A stretch of 64,000 nt of DNA from Cladorrhinum sp. PSN259 (GCA_033725935.1 MU867083.1:1-64000); one strand, 5' to 3'. Counted from the first letter of the stretch, positions 47,994-58,912 are shown. Made by a program: numbers and translations. Notes: generated by a model from the sequence alone, not told the origin.

Positions 47994-49357
47994 GCTGTTT
48001 TGTCAAAGTTAAAAATGGGGATTGTATTATGGGATGATGGCGTTAAATGGGGTTAGAAAAGGGAAGATCCATGCATTTACGGGACGGGGTTTGCTGGTTT
48101 AAGGCAACGGGGTTTTTGGTTTGTGTAAAACTAGGGAAAAGCGCGTATTGATAATTGTAAACAGCATCTGAAAATTCAGAAAGATGGCCTGTTTTTTGTT
48201 TTGTTTTTTAGTTTATTGTGGTTTGTACGTGTACTTGAAAGGTTGATTGATCAACGAGTTTTTCATTGTTGACGTTCGAGTGCAAACGGACCCACCACGC
48301 ACCCCCCTTTTTTCTAATGTATTTCGTGGTAACTGGAAATCATGACAGGAATTTTGAGGTTAATTAAGAATTATGATTACGATGAATTGAAGGATTGAGT
48401 AATAACACAAGTATACAAGACTTCAAGAAATGGATTTTTTTTACACCCGTTCGCTTCAATCTCGTGCGAGGTTAGCAGATGGACGAGAACTATCTAGAAG
48501 AGTGTCACGCCATCAGGCAGGAGAAAATGTAAAGGCGTATTAATGCAGTACTGTACATAGATAGGGAAATCGCCCCAGCAAAATCACGCGACAGCCCATG
48601 CAAAAAACATGGCCATCTCGAGAAAAATAATGAATCTAGACCTACCGAATTGTCTGAGAATATACTTGTAATAGTTTTTAAAATGGGGCGATTCTAGAAC
48701 AAAAGAATGTTTATCCCGTTAGTCGCAGTTAGTTAAAATTTTCCAACTTCATGTGTGTACGGACCGTATTTGTTGACTTAATGTAGACTATATAGATAGT
48801 CTGTACGTAGCACCCTTAATCCCCGATTTCCCCTATCCCCTTGCTTAGCCCTCCCTTCACGGAGTGTAATTTTTTTTCACTAAGAGGGTGAAAAAGGGAC
48901 CTGAACGATGCTTCTTCATAAGATTAAACTACTGAGGCGATACCAAACACGCATCAAATGAATAAAAGAAAAAAAAGAAAAAAAGAAAGTAAGAAAAGAA
49001 GAAGCTTGTACATAAGAGCAGACTAAAAGGGCACACACACAAATGAGATTGTTACCCATCAACATCACACATAGTATCACACAATATCAACACCTGAAAA
49101 GATAAGAGTAAAAAGTAAAAAAAATAAATAAAGAACATGGCAAGCTATCGAGCTAGACTTCATCACACATGGCAGCTAGTTACACCAAACGAACGAAAGA
49201 AAAAATAATAAACTACAAAAATAAAATAGAAAAGAAATCCCATTAAGGCCATCACCATCACTACCACCGTAAGCTCCCCCATCATTGATTGTCATTGCAA
49301 ATCGAAATCATTATCCCACACGCACACGGTCCCCAAAATAGAACCAGCTCGCCCCCT
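47994..49357. other. 1.4-kb AT-richer intergenic region
   Basis: Between the cyclin H stop and the putative last exon of the minus-strand E2 gene. A/T-rich in 48.1-49.3 kb with A runs; no coding frame. Should hold both transcript ends. Confidence 0.5.
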
Positions 49358-52300
49358 TCACCACTCCACCTTAAAGACAGCAATAAAAACAACAACCGAT
49401 AAAGCCACAGAGATCATGCTAAAATCAAGCCATCTGGCTAGTTCCACTGGCAGCACCACATCGGCACCACCCAGTTCTTCATCCTCCCACCTTAGCTCCT
49501 CCAACCACAAGTTGTCCATATTTTTAATCTCTACTTGTTCCACGTCGTCGGGTCCTTTGATGGGATAAAATTCTTCTTGTTGGACTTGGACCTCAGACTG
49601 TTGTTGCTGATCGGAAAGGGAAGAGCAAGTTTTCCTAGAACATCAACTCAAATTTTTAGCACTTCCTCCATTTCTTTTTATCTAAACAGAGGTGTGTCAA
49701 GGTGCAAAAAACTTGGTGTGTGCTAGGTAGGTCTTTACTCGCTATTCCCGCTTCCGTTATTATTATTACTAGCCTTCAGGGCTTTCTCAAGCTTCTCGTC
49801 CAAGTCGAATGTGATCTTTGTGTCATTGAAACTCGCCCAGACGCGCACTTTGTCCAAAATCTTGTCGCCGTTGACCTCGAAATGCTTCCGGACTATATCG
49901 CTCCATAGTGGGTTCACCGCGTTCGGGGCCAACCAATCCAGCATTCCGTGCCGGATAACGAAAGGCTCAATATCTCGGTTGTACTTCTCTGCTTGTTCAG
50001 TCGAAGGTCTGTGCTCGTAACCAGGTTCGTTGTAATAGGGGAATTCAACAAAGATCATGGCTAAAAGTTACATCATACATTATGTCAGCTTTGCCTCCTG
50101 GGGTGCGGGTGCAAATTTTGTGACCTAAACTTACACTGGATAGATATCAGAATCTGAGAGATAGTTGAGACCGCTGGATCCCAAGGATTTCCATTCCATG
50201 TTCCGAGTAGAGAAAGACAAACTAGTACATTAGTTCGTGTCGCACGCACAACCTCTCAGCCAAAAAAAGATCCTCAAAACGTACCTGTGCCGTTTTGGTA
50301 AAGATTTGGGTTGAACCGGACCTTACCACCCCCTGTAGTTCTGAAGGTTACCACTGGAGCCTTCTGTGGGAATTCGGCGCGACATAATATATCGAACTCA
50401 AAGATGCCATTCTCATAGGGGGTGTTGGGTGGTCCGATAATCAACGCCTTTAGGATATCCGGCCTGTCTTCTCCGTAACGGACATAAATACCATTCGGGA
50501 GGGCGTGGGGCGCGTGCATAGAGGAAGTCTGGGTGAAAAGCTTCTTCATTCGGTTCGGTGCCAATGTTACGGTGTTCACCTTGTCTGCTTCTGTAGCAAA
50601 AACATAGTTCTGGCGGAGCTCGGCTTCCGAGACACCCTTGGCACAGTGTTCGCGGTGCCACTGCTCCATATCAAAAGCGGTGGGGGCAATCGCATTCTCC
50701 TTTTCATTTTTCGATCGCGTTACAACATTCGGCGCTGGGTCAAGCTCCTTAGGGCCCATTTCCGGAGCCACAACCTGTTGCCTCTTAAGAAACTGCGCCA
50801 GTTCCGAAATACGTCTAGCGGTTGCCAGCAGACGGGTGTCATCATCATTGGCCTCCATGAGATCAGCCCGCTTGGTCGCTGCTTCGACGTACACACGGGC
50901 TGTCACGGCCGAGTCTTGAATGACGCCGAACAGTGATTGCCCTGTTTCTGGTACCGCATCTCCTCTTCTCGGCTGCGAGGACTTGGATCTGGTGTTTGGA
51001 CCAGTTGTGGTGGGTGCTGGGAATGTGTATCCAAGGAGCTGCTGATTGGGTGGGTAAAGAATCTGCTCCTGGTACATTATGGGAGCGGTGTCCCAGTGAT
51101 TAGCGAGATTCTCGAAAAAGGTCAAAACGGCGTTTATAACGTCGTGTCGAGCATTGATCTCGTCGATAGCAGCGGTCCTGAGGATTTCAGATGCCAGACG
51201 CAACATTGGACTTCTTGGCAGAATAGCAGATACTGTGAGATGTCGAGTGTGGTCGAACGTGGCTGCGTGCTCGCGGTCTACGCAAGGCAAAGCACTAGCA
51301 AGGGCCAGAAAATAGCCTTCTGCTTCGGGTGCGTCAATTTTTGTCTTTTTCGGCTTTGGGACGAGCGAGGTAATAATGTTGGGCCCAGCACCGTATCCAG
51401 TCCCTTTGGAGAAGGCGTTTGGGATTGTTCCCTTCAGACTGTCTTGTTTTGGTTGACAAGGAGGTGGCTTAGCCTTTGAGGAAGACGGCTTCGGTTGAGA
51501 CGTAGTTTTTTTCATGTCTGAAGACGATTCAAAGCCGCAGAGCAGAGAAAAGAGAATAAAAAGACGTCCCGTATCACAGCACCAGGCCATCTTCAGACTT
51601 TTGCCCGCAGACACCGTGTTGGCTGTGGAGGGGATATTCCCGTGGCTCTTGAGCTGACAGCCAACACAGTTCCAGTATTTGCAATTCTGACACTGGGTGA
51701 AGGGGTGAAGGAATCCTGATAGTATTGTCAGCGAGACGGCAACTATATCAAGTGTCCAGATACAATACCTCGCTCTATCATTCGCTTTGTCTGCGCCACG
51801 ATGTTCTTGTCATTGGGTAGTAGAACTGTTTTGGAGGAGCAGTTTCCACATCGCCGGGTATTGAGAACTGTCTTCCAGCGCGTGAGTTCCTCGGCACCGC
51901 CCAAGCTTACCGGCCCAGTGGTAACGGGCCAAGTCTCTTGCTCTTGTTCATCTTGGAGAATTCGGGCTATGGCCTCGTCGTCAATGATCTGGCGTACTCG
52001 CGGATCAAGGAACATCGATTCGTCAGTGGCATGAGCAAAGTTCGGGATCTCCCGGACGGATTTAAATCCACCAGAATCAAGCCTTGTCAGGTCGATTGGG
52101 TTTTGAGAGCTCGCGCCTGGTCGGCTTGAGGCCTGAGTAGGATCTGCAACGGTGTAAGTATACCAGGGAAGGTGTTGCTTGGGAGCTTTAACGATGAAGG
52201 ACGATGGAAGAGGAGGCGGGGAACTCTGTCATACCACTTGGGGAAAACAGGAATGGCATAGCAAGTATCTTGTCGACAAATAGGTGACAGAAAAGTGTGC

Positions 52301-52747
52301 CTGCCGGCCGCTGGATTTTTGCGCCCCGGAAACCAAGTAACATGGTTCTCATCTGGGCACTCGAGACCAGTTGAGTTTTCAACGAGAAGGAAGCCGGCAT
52401 GGAGATGAAAAGAAAAAGAAAGAAAAGTCAGAAAAGAGAGTGGACTTACCAATTGGGTTATTCATCGTACCCGGTAAGCCACTGCTTCCAACCACGTAGT
52501 AGTTGTTCATGGTTCCAGAGGCGGATGACGGTGGGGTCGACTGTGTTGAGAAATGTTGAGCAGATGATGAAGAATCTGGGATAGAGTCATCCGAGCTGGG
52601 AGGACGTAGTGGCTGCTCCTGACCAGTTCGCAGCTGCTTTGACTGCTGAGAGGGCTCGTTATCCTCCGAGATGCGTCGCTTAGACGGTCTGAAGATGCCG
52701 TGCACCTTTGAAAATCCTTTTCCCAGTTTCTCTCGGAATTGGGGCAT
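49358..52747 (-). CDS. Large E2 ubiquitin-conjugating protein with IBR-like cysteine cluster and optional C-terminal membrane anchor
   Basis: Exons: 52747..52450, 52352..52164, 52116..51769, 51715..50285, 50221..50135, then either 50060..49735 (892 aa, stop TAA) or 50060..49739 joined to 49634..49358 (983 aa). Residues 252-303 hold C-x2-C and, after a gap, C-x2-C-x4-C-x2-C-x4-H, an IBR-like zinc pattern. The UBC fold spans about 660-800: GPPNTPYENGIFEFDI, FNPNLYQNGTVCLSLLGTW with active Cys757, then STISQILISIQSMI and YYNEPGYE. This matches the BIRC6/UBE2O-like E2 group better than small E2s. In the long form the last 91 residues run from a Gln-rich stretch to the hydrophobic FSMISVALSVVVFIAVF, followed by KVEW, a tail-anchor layout. 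The TAA stop overlaps the donor GA|GTAAAG, so stop and splice site compete. The second intron (47 bp) is the least certain; other boundaries are supported by frame. Confidence 0.78.
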
Positions 52748-53842
52748 TCTGGTTTTGAGGCTTGTTAGCGGGAAGCTTCACGATTTTTGGCAGAACAAGG
52801 ACGAAATTCATGGAAGTAAGACAAAGCTTTGAACGATGTTTCAGAGCTGAAGGAGCGGCAGACAGAGAATACAAACTTCCTAGAATATGAAACCATCCGT
52901 CCGCCCTCCTATAGTCCGTAGGGGGATTTTTATTGAAAACTTGAAAGCATATGGTGGCATGTATGAAATAGAAGGTTCGCGGTTTCTCACTCAAGCAAGA
53001 CAGCGCAAATTCCACGTTTCCCCACTTACATGTGAACAAAAATGGGGAGTTTCCAGTAAATTAGGATTTTGAAGTTTCCACTGACTCCAATCTTGTGCCC
53101 GTGGTGGCTGATAAGATGAGGTAGTTTGATATCACGGTTGGATTCTGAGGACAGGACTTTTTCTTCTTTCTCTTGGTTATTTGACTCTAAATGGAGGAAT
53201 AACAGGAGACAATAGCCCCCGCCGGCTGTTGGCGGTGGATCTCGGTCGTTGACGGACTGAGTGAGGTGCGCAATCGGGAAAACGAAGGAATGGAGTTGAT
53301 ACAGACGGGAAAGCGGTGGTGGTGGTAATGCGGGGGTTCGGAGGTTGAGGCGTAGGTAAGCCGCCCGAGCTTTCGAGGTACAAGCCTGGAAGTACCCTTA
53401 TTCAAGGCAACACACACTCAGCACAAGGTCCAGGCCACATGTGAAATCAATGAGGTGATGTCTGCCTACCACTGGTCCGAGTTTTGCCCAACCAACGAGG
53501 AGCTGCACCTGCCAGCTGCACGTCGGCGGCGTACAGCCCCGACAAGCCCTTGGAAAGCGTAGTGTGCACGTGGCTGTCTCCATCTGGTTGTCTGGTTTCT
53601 GGCGCACCGGCAGGCGCCTTCAACTCCGCTTTTTGAACACCAATCGAGACTTTGAGACTCGAAAGGCAAAGCCTCTCTGATTTGACCGTTGCTAGCTGCC
53701 GTTGAGTTTTCGAGGTGTTGAGTCTGCCTTCCAGGTTAACTAGGCACCCCGAACTGCTTCAACCACATATTAGAGCCGCTAATCAAAGATGCTGAATGAT
53801 TGACAGATGAAATTCTTTTCCTTTATGTAAAATAGAACTTAC
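52748..53842. other. intergenic region upstream of the E2 gene
   Basis: 1.1 kb of sequence with no supportable gene; presumed promoter of the E2 gene on its left side. Confidence 0.5.
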
Positions 53843-54128
53843 TGTCACGCCCGCCGGGTTTAGCGCCCTTCCGGATCGGGTATAGCACTACGTTAAAAAT
53901 GCCCCACTCGTACGGCCGCTGTATAAATATAGCCCTCTTTCTCTGACGTCCTTTTCTTATACTCTCGACATTCTCCCTCTTTCCTTTACTCGCTATTTCG
54001 GTCTTTACCCCCTTAATTACGCCCGGCGGTCCCTTAGTCGCTGGCCATTCCTTCCTCTACCCAAAGAGTGGTGCTCGTTTGCCAAGTATGAAAGGAAAGA
54101 CCATAGTCAGCACCTTCCTGTGACGGTG
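53843..54128 (+). mobile_element. Probable solo LTR of a retrotransposon
   Basis: About 286 bp starting TGTCACGCCCG and ending near TGTGACGGTG, so the ends hold the inverted core GTCAC/GTGAC. The hexamer ACTTAC sits directly on both sides (53837-53842 and 54129-54134), as a target-site duplication would. A TATA box (GTATAAATATAG near 53920) followed by pyrimidine-rich sequence is typical of an LTR promoter. No internal retrotransposon genes or second LTR are seen, so it would be a solo LTR. The 3' end is not the standard CA, which weakens the call. Confidence 0.4.
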
Positions 54129-54679
54129 ACTTACGGAATGCCGTGGTTGGCAATGGAGGAAGTTGCCTACTGGAACCTCAGGCGTGAGCTAAATTTGAGC
54201 ACGTTTGGTTAGAAGGAGCCCATACGGCACGCATCTGGGAGGCCAATGGGGAAATCGCCTACCGGCACCTCAGGCATCGACTGATTTTTGACGCATCGAT
54301 CCATATGTAGAAGGCTCAACCCGGCTCGGAGACGGAGACAAATTTCCAGCTGATGATCGCGAAGACGGTCTGGGCGCATTTCTATGCACAGCTTAATATG
54401 TGTCCAACGACTATGGGATTGCTCTGGATATGTTGAAGAGAAATGACGCTGCTGGCCCTCGTCTTGGGGGCCCTCAGTCGTCGGCAACCAAGGGCAGTCG
54501 AAGATTAAGATGGGTTCTCTATCGCGTGATTCGTTTACATTCGATTCAGAGCATGGGTGGACTGCGACGATCGCTTTACGATGCAGCTTCTATGATGGGG
54601 CCAATGCTGGCTTCGTATGTGACCACTTTCGAATTGCTATCTTGAGTAAATAGTAGCCTATATCCTGCACGATGTACTC
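54129..54679. other. intergenic region with diverged direct repeat
   Basis: Two related blocks of roughly 50 bp, about 54148-54200 and 54241-54293, share GCAATGG/GCCAATGG, TTGCCTACTGG/TCGCCTACCGG and ACCTCAGGC. Several of their differences are C/T or G/A, as RIP would leave. Small frames on both strands (up to 92 codons) are not recognisable. Confidence 0.45.
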
Positions 54680-55105
54680 TCACTCCACGCGCTCTTTCCA
54701 ATCCTCCCAGATGTAACCTGGAGTGCGGTATTCTTGCATAGATATGACTTGAGCAATCCAACCGTGAACCACGCAAGATAATAGCGATAAGCAGAGTATT
54801 ATCGCGTACTTTCCGACAGGCTTACCAGGCATCATAGAAAGGGTCAAAAGGCCCCCTCCTCCAAGTGAAACCATATGGGCGAAGGCCACTAGCTTAACCA
54901 AAAGCATACCACACTCATAAACCTGAAGACGAGGAGGACCAGCAGAGATGATGGCGAAGCGGTCGGGGATATGGAATATCTGTGATTGAATCCAGTAGCA
55001 CCAGCGGGCGAGGGCGAGACGGAAGGGGTTAAGGCGGCCGTCTATTACCGCGGATCCGACCGCAAGCTGAAGGAAGTTGTAGATGCTGCTGTGAAGACCT
55101 GGCAT
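54680..55105 (-). CDS. Small membrane protein, function unknown
   Basis: Single open frame of 141 aa starting at an ATG (MPGLHSSIYNFLQLAVGSAV). Two clear hydrophobic helices, LLVKLVAFAHMVSLGGGGLL and KYAIILCLSLLSCVVHGWIA, and a weaker one near FLQLAVGSAVI. Regular residue use (RLALARWCYWIQSQIFHIPD; EYRTPGYIWEDWKERVE) suggests it is real rather than chance. No family recognised. It lies in the repeat-rich stretch between the E2 gene and the amino-acid oxidase, so it may be lineage-specific. Confidence 0.5.
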   Translation of the reverse strand: MPGLHSSIYNFLQLAVGSAVIDGRLNPFRLALARWCYWIQSQIFHIPDRFAIISAGPPRLQVYECGMLLVKLVAFAHMVSLGGGGLLTLSMMPGKPVGKYAIILCLSLLSCVVHGWIAQVISMQEYRTPGYIWEDWKERVE

Positions 55106-55388
55106 TTTGATATCTGCTTCTGACAGAGGAGGTTAGCCGACTTACAGAGGGGGATGGGTTCGGTTCGAATCGACTCTTTGGGATGGGGTGGGCGACGCAC
55201 CTTCTGCTTTTTGGTGAGACTAGTAATGGTATTGTCTAGAGTAAGTGGCGTATGTTGTGCGTCACAAAATGAGGAGGATTGAGGAGTTTGCGCGTTTGTA
55301 GCGAGTTCCTAGAGCGAGTTCAGGAGGATGGTAGGGAGAGAGAGATAGAGAGAGAGAGAGCTGGCGTGTGAGCTTGAAGATTTTTGTG

Positions 55389-55457
55389 CATGGGGGTGTG
55401 CGGAAGCATTTTTCGGACCCCCCCCTAGACCGAAAAATGTTTCCCCACACCCCCATG
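55389..55457. repeat. Near-perfect inverted repeat, 28-bp arms, 13-base loop
   Basis: Left arm 55389-55416 begins CATGGGGGTGTGCGG; right arm 55430-55457 ends CCACACCCCCATG. The arms pair at 26 of 28 positions. The loop is mostly C. Transcribed RNA would fold into a long hairpin. It could be a small foldback transposon remnant, a small-RNA precursor, or a cruciform-forming site. Confidence 0.85.
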
Positions 55458-55746
55458 TACCGTGATTTGGATTTGAGTTTGAATTTGAGGGACTGCTGAA
55501 AGGCAGCGCACGGGTTCCCTGCTTCCACTGCACACGGGGATTCTCCTGGTGCGTGGGACACAGGAAATAACGCTGGATAGATAGGGAATATCCGAGCTAT
55601 AATCTCTGCTCTGTACGAAGGCTTAGGTAAAAGGAATTGGGGCCAGTCATGGTGAGCCTGAAGAAATGCAAGGAGCTTCTTTTGAGCATGGGCCAGCTCG
55701 CTGTTCGCTGCGGCGCGTCCAACCCTCGCAGCGCAGCTGACGCCTA

Positions 55747-55807
55747 GGTCACGATCGAGAAGAAGGTCACGATCGAGAAGAAGGTCACGATCGAGAAGAA
55801 GGTCACG
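55747..55807. repeat. 18-bp tandem repeat (3.4 copies)
   Basis: Three perfect copies of GGTCACGATCGAGAAGAA followed by GGTCACG. Read on the minus strand it encodes a repeated LLLDRD hexapeptide in an otherwise unconvincing frame. Confidence 0.9.
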
Positions 55808-56182
55808 GAACATGTTGCCACGCTCCGCGATGTATGGCTCTTCTCCCACCATCCTAACTAAGCGCATATATAGCCAGGCCCGGCTGCGCCGATTCCCCTG
55901 ATGGATTTGCGGTTCACAAGAAGATCAAGCGCAGCCCAGGCAATGCAGGCAATGCAATCGCCGCTGACGGGAGAGTAGCGATGGCAGCGAATTCGTTCGC
56001 ACCCCGATTAAGACTCCGCGCAAGCGTGCCCCTCTGAAGCCAGCTACGACTGCCAGGGCCAAGTAGTTTCCCGCGAAGACGACCGCCCTACTGGAGAGGG
56101 AAGGTACTAAAAACAAACAATGCCAGAGAAAAGTGACATGGCAATGGTACAACTTCCTAGCTTCTCTCCAGGTATCTGTGGA

Positions 56183-56266
56183 AGATAAAGGCTCTCCGCG
56201 TCCCGCCAAAACACCCCAATGCTCCCCATTATTAGTCTGCGGCCACTCTCTTTACCCTTCTTATCT
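56183..56266 (+). promoter_or_regulatory. Pair of GATA-factor sites upstream of the amino-acid oxidase
   Basis: AGATAA at 56183-56188 and TTATCT (AGATAA on the other strand) at 56261-56266, 212 and 134 bp before the start codon. Both fit the HGATAR consensus of NIT2/AreA nitrogen regulators, which prefer paired sites. Short motifs occur by chance, so this is supportive only. Confidence 0.4.
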
Positions 56267-56399
56267 GACCATACATTCCCGAACCTGGACAAATCATCTA
56301 CCACTACCCATCAACATCATCGATATCTGAAAGTAACACGTTACTATATTTCGTTGCGCTCGTCTTCTTCCCCAAGATCCTCCTGGATCCTCCGCCACG

Positions 56400-58581
56400 A
56401 TGGTGTTAAAACCCATCGTGCAGATGACAGTTGCTGCTAGTATCGCCCACTCATTGCCTCTTCAGATCGAGACCAGAGCTCCTTTGACATCCAGGGTCTC
56501 CAACATTCATGTCGCCTTCCTGGAGCCGGTGGAGGGATCCATCGACTTCACATATGGATCCTGTGACCAGCAACACGTCATCGACTCCCATCACTTGATT
56601 GCCAACGCACCAAGTGCCACCTACAACCGCCTTGTGTGGGTTGTCCCCAAGGACATGTACTCAGACGGATGCATCTCTGCATGGGATCACAACACTGGGC
56701 TTCTCTTGGGCCGCAGTGACAAGCAGCACTTTGATTTTGAATTGATTCAACAGCGGCGCAATCTGAGGCTTTCCCGCCGAAATAATGACCCCAACAGCAT
56801 CTCCATGGACAACTCAACAGGTGTTGACGTGTGGGGGCCGTGGTTCGACGGCGTCGAACTGCTCAGAAACTCTGAATGCAGCCCCATCGATGCCGAGACG
56901 GCCAAGCGGAAGAATATTGCCATTGTCGGTGCTGGAATGGCTGGACTAATGAGCTATCTCTGCCTCACGCAGCAGGGAATGTCGAATGTGAGCCTCATCG
57001 AGGGCGGTGACCGTTTAGGAGGTCGGGTACACACTGTTTATCTGAGTGGCGGCCCCTTTGACTACAGCTACCAGGAGATGGGGCCAATGCGCCTCCCTCT
57101 GACCCTCACCGTCGGGAACGAAACCTACAATATGTCTGATCATCAATTGGTGTTTCAGCTTGCCGAGGAGATGAATCGGATCAACGAAGGTGACGAAGAA
57201 TTCAATATTGACTTCATTACCTGGTACGAGTCTGGGGGCAGCCGGTTGCCCCATGATGGTGGCTCGAGACGGGTCGGAGATATCCCTATCCAGCAGATTC
57301 CGAGTCCAGCAAATAGCTCGCTGGCCAGCGGCAGCCCAGGCCTATCAATCGAGGAGATCTTCGACAGAATCAACAAAGCTCTTCCATGCAAGGACTTTTG
57401 TGTCGAGATGGCAACAAACATGTTCAAAGCTCATCGCAGATGGCTGGACCGAGGACTTTTCGACCTGTCTGGCAACAATTAGAGGTGAGGGGCAAGCTTG
57501 TTATTACCTGCTTGGTCGAATGCCTGACGTGAAGTTTCTCTTCAGTGAGTTTGCTTTTATTTCCGAGTACCTCAACAACAACGCGAACGACACACGTTTC
57601 GGGTACTGGGGTCGAGGTGCCTCGTCGTTTTGGGACAAGCTCTACGAGGACTTGTATTTGAATACGACTGAGTGGAGGACAATCAATGGCGGAATGTCAC
57701 GACTCCCTCTTTCATTCGGGCCGCTTGTGGAAGACGACATCACATTTGGTCGTCGCATCAACAAGGTTGCCTATTCAACCGAAAACCGCACTGTGACTTT
57801 GGAGTCGCCGAGTGACGACCACCCGTACGAAAGCGTCATATCAACGCATGACTATGTTCTCCTGACAGCCCCTTTCTCGGCCATGAGGAACTGGGAGATC
57901 TCAGGGCTAGGTAATGTGATGATGGATGCAATAAATAGCCTTCCGTACACATCGGCTTGCAAAATCGCGATGGAATTCAAGACACGCTTCTGGGAACATC
58001 TCGAGGATCCAATTTACGGCTCATGCTGGGCTGCTGGGCCTGATTACCCAGGCATTGGCACAATCTGCTACCCATCTTACAACATCAATGGGACTGGCCG
58101 GGGTGCCATTCTCGGATCATATATATCAGACCCAGACTGGACGGAACGGTGGATAGAGCTGAGCGAGCAGGACCATGTTAGTTATGCCCTTGGAGCAATC
58201 CTGGGCATCCACGGTGATGTTGTCAAACAGCAATACACAGGAAGATACAGTCGGGTTTGTGGGGCTCTGGATCCCCTCGAGGGGGCTAGCTGGGCGGACC
58301 CAACGGTAGGACAGCACCAGATATATCTTCCAGAGTATTTCAAAACGCACAACAATATGATCTTTATCGGCGAACACACCAGCTATACCCACGCGTGGAT
58401 TGCTTCGGCGCTTGAGTCGGGGGTTCGGGGGAGTGTTCAGCTGTTGTTGGAGTTGGGGTTGGTTGATGAGGCCAAGGCGACGGCCGAGAAGTGGATGGGG
58501 CGATGGATTGATTTGGTAAAGTCTAAGCCGAAGGCACTGGTTCTGTTTATGATTTTGAGATTGGCTGACTTGGTTGGATAG
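56400..58581 (+). CDS. L-amino-acid oxidase (FAD flavoprotein), reading frame broken by an in-frame TAG
   Basis: Two frames form one fungal L-amino-acid oxidase of about 706 codons, joined by an intron 57485..57545 (61 bp; donor GTGAGG, branch CTGAC, acceptor TTCAG). With this splice every conserved block is in place except that codon 361 is TAG (57480-57482), two bases before the donor. The FAD-binding motif is IVGAGMAGL (176-183), followed by LIEGGDRLGGRVHT. The C-terminal FAD motif is IFIGEHTSYTHAWIASALES. The N-terminus may be a signal or propeptide region. The enzyme oxidises amino acids to keto acids, ammonia and peroxide, and serves nitrogen scavenging. Options: a recent pseudogene, a sequencing error, stop read-through, or use of a weak donor GTCTGG at 57467, which skips the TAG, keeps frame and drops six residues. 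Nitrogen-control sites lie upstream. Confidence 0.78.
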
Positions 58582-58862
58582 TAATGACCATTGAGGTGGC
58601 CGGAGTGAAGAGGGGGATGGGATGGACTGTTGATTATGGTGTTAGTCTCATTGGCTGTAAAGGGTTTCGGCTTAAGATGAGGGTGTTTTTGTTCTGCAAA
58701 ATATAAATCAAAAAAAAAGGGGCAAATGAAGCTCTCTGGTTGGCCCGGTTTGTTTTGCAATCCCTTCAGAGCGCTTACCTGATGTGATGTAAAGCTTGGA
58801 TGAATCCTTGCACCGGTCTTTAATGATTACTGAGAGGGATCTCACCTGCAGGGAACAACTTT

Positions 58863-58912
58863 GGCAGAGTGGGCAGAGTCCAGGCAGAGTCCAGGCAGAG
58901 TCCATGCAGAGT
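58863..58912 (+). repeat. 11-bp tandem repeat (about 4 copies)
   Basis: Units of the form CAGGCAGAGTC in direct repeat, with the outer copies diverged. Confidence 0.8.

Larger units (their letters stand above)
55106..56399. other. repeat-bearing intergenic region
   Basis: 1.3 kb with a 28-bp inverted repeat (55389-55457), a GA-rich tract (about 55339-55360) and an 18-bp tandem repeat (55747-55807). A 201-codon minus-strand frame covers both repeats, but its content is mostly repeat-derived. The right end is the promoter of the amino-acid oxidase. Confidence 0.55.

Noticed and set aside
52117..52163. A 20-bp intron (GTATAC to TTGCAG) in the E2 gene
   Set aside because: Too short for a spliceosomal intron; the same donor with the acceptor at 52117 gives a 47-bp intron that keeps the frame.
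55141..55190. tRNA-like B box (GGTTCGAATC)
   Set aside because: No matching T-stem, anticodon arm or acceptor stem could be folded around it.
55262..55867. 201-codon minus-strand frame
   Set aside because: It is built over the 18-bp tandem repeat, the inverted repeat and a CT tract, which stay open by nature; no family resemblance.
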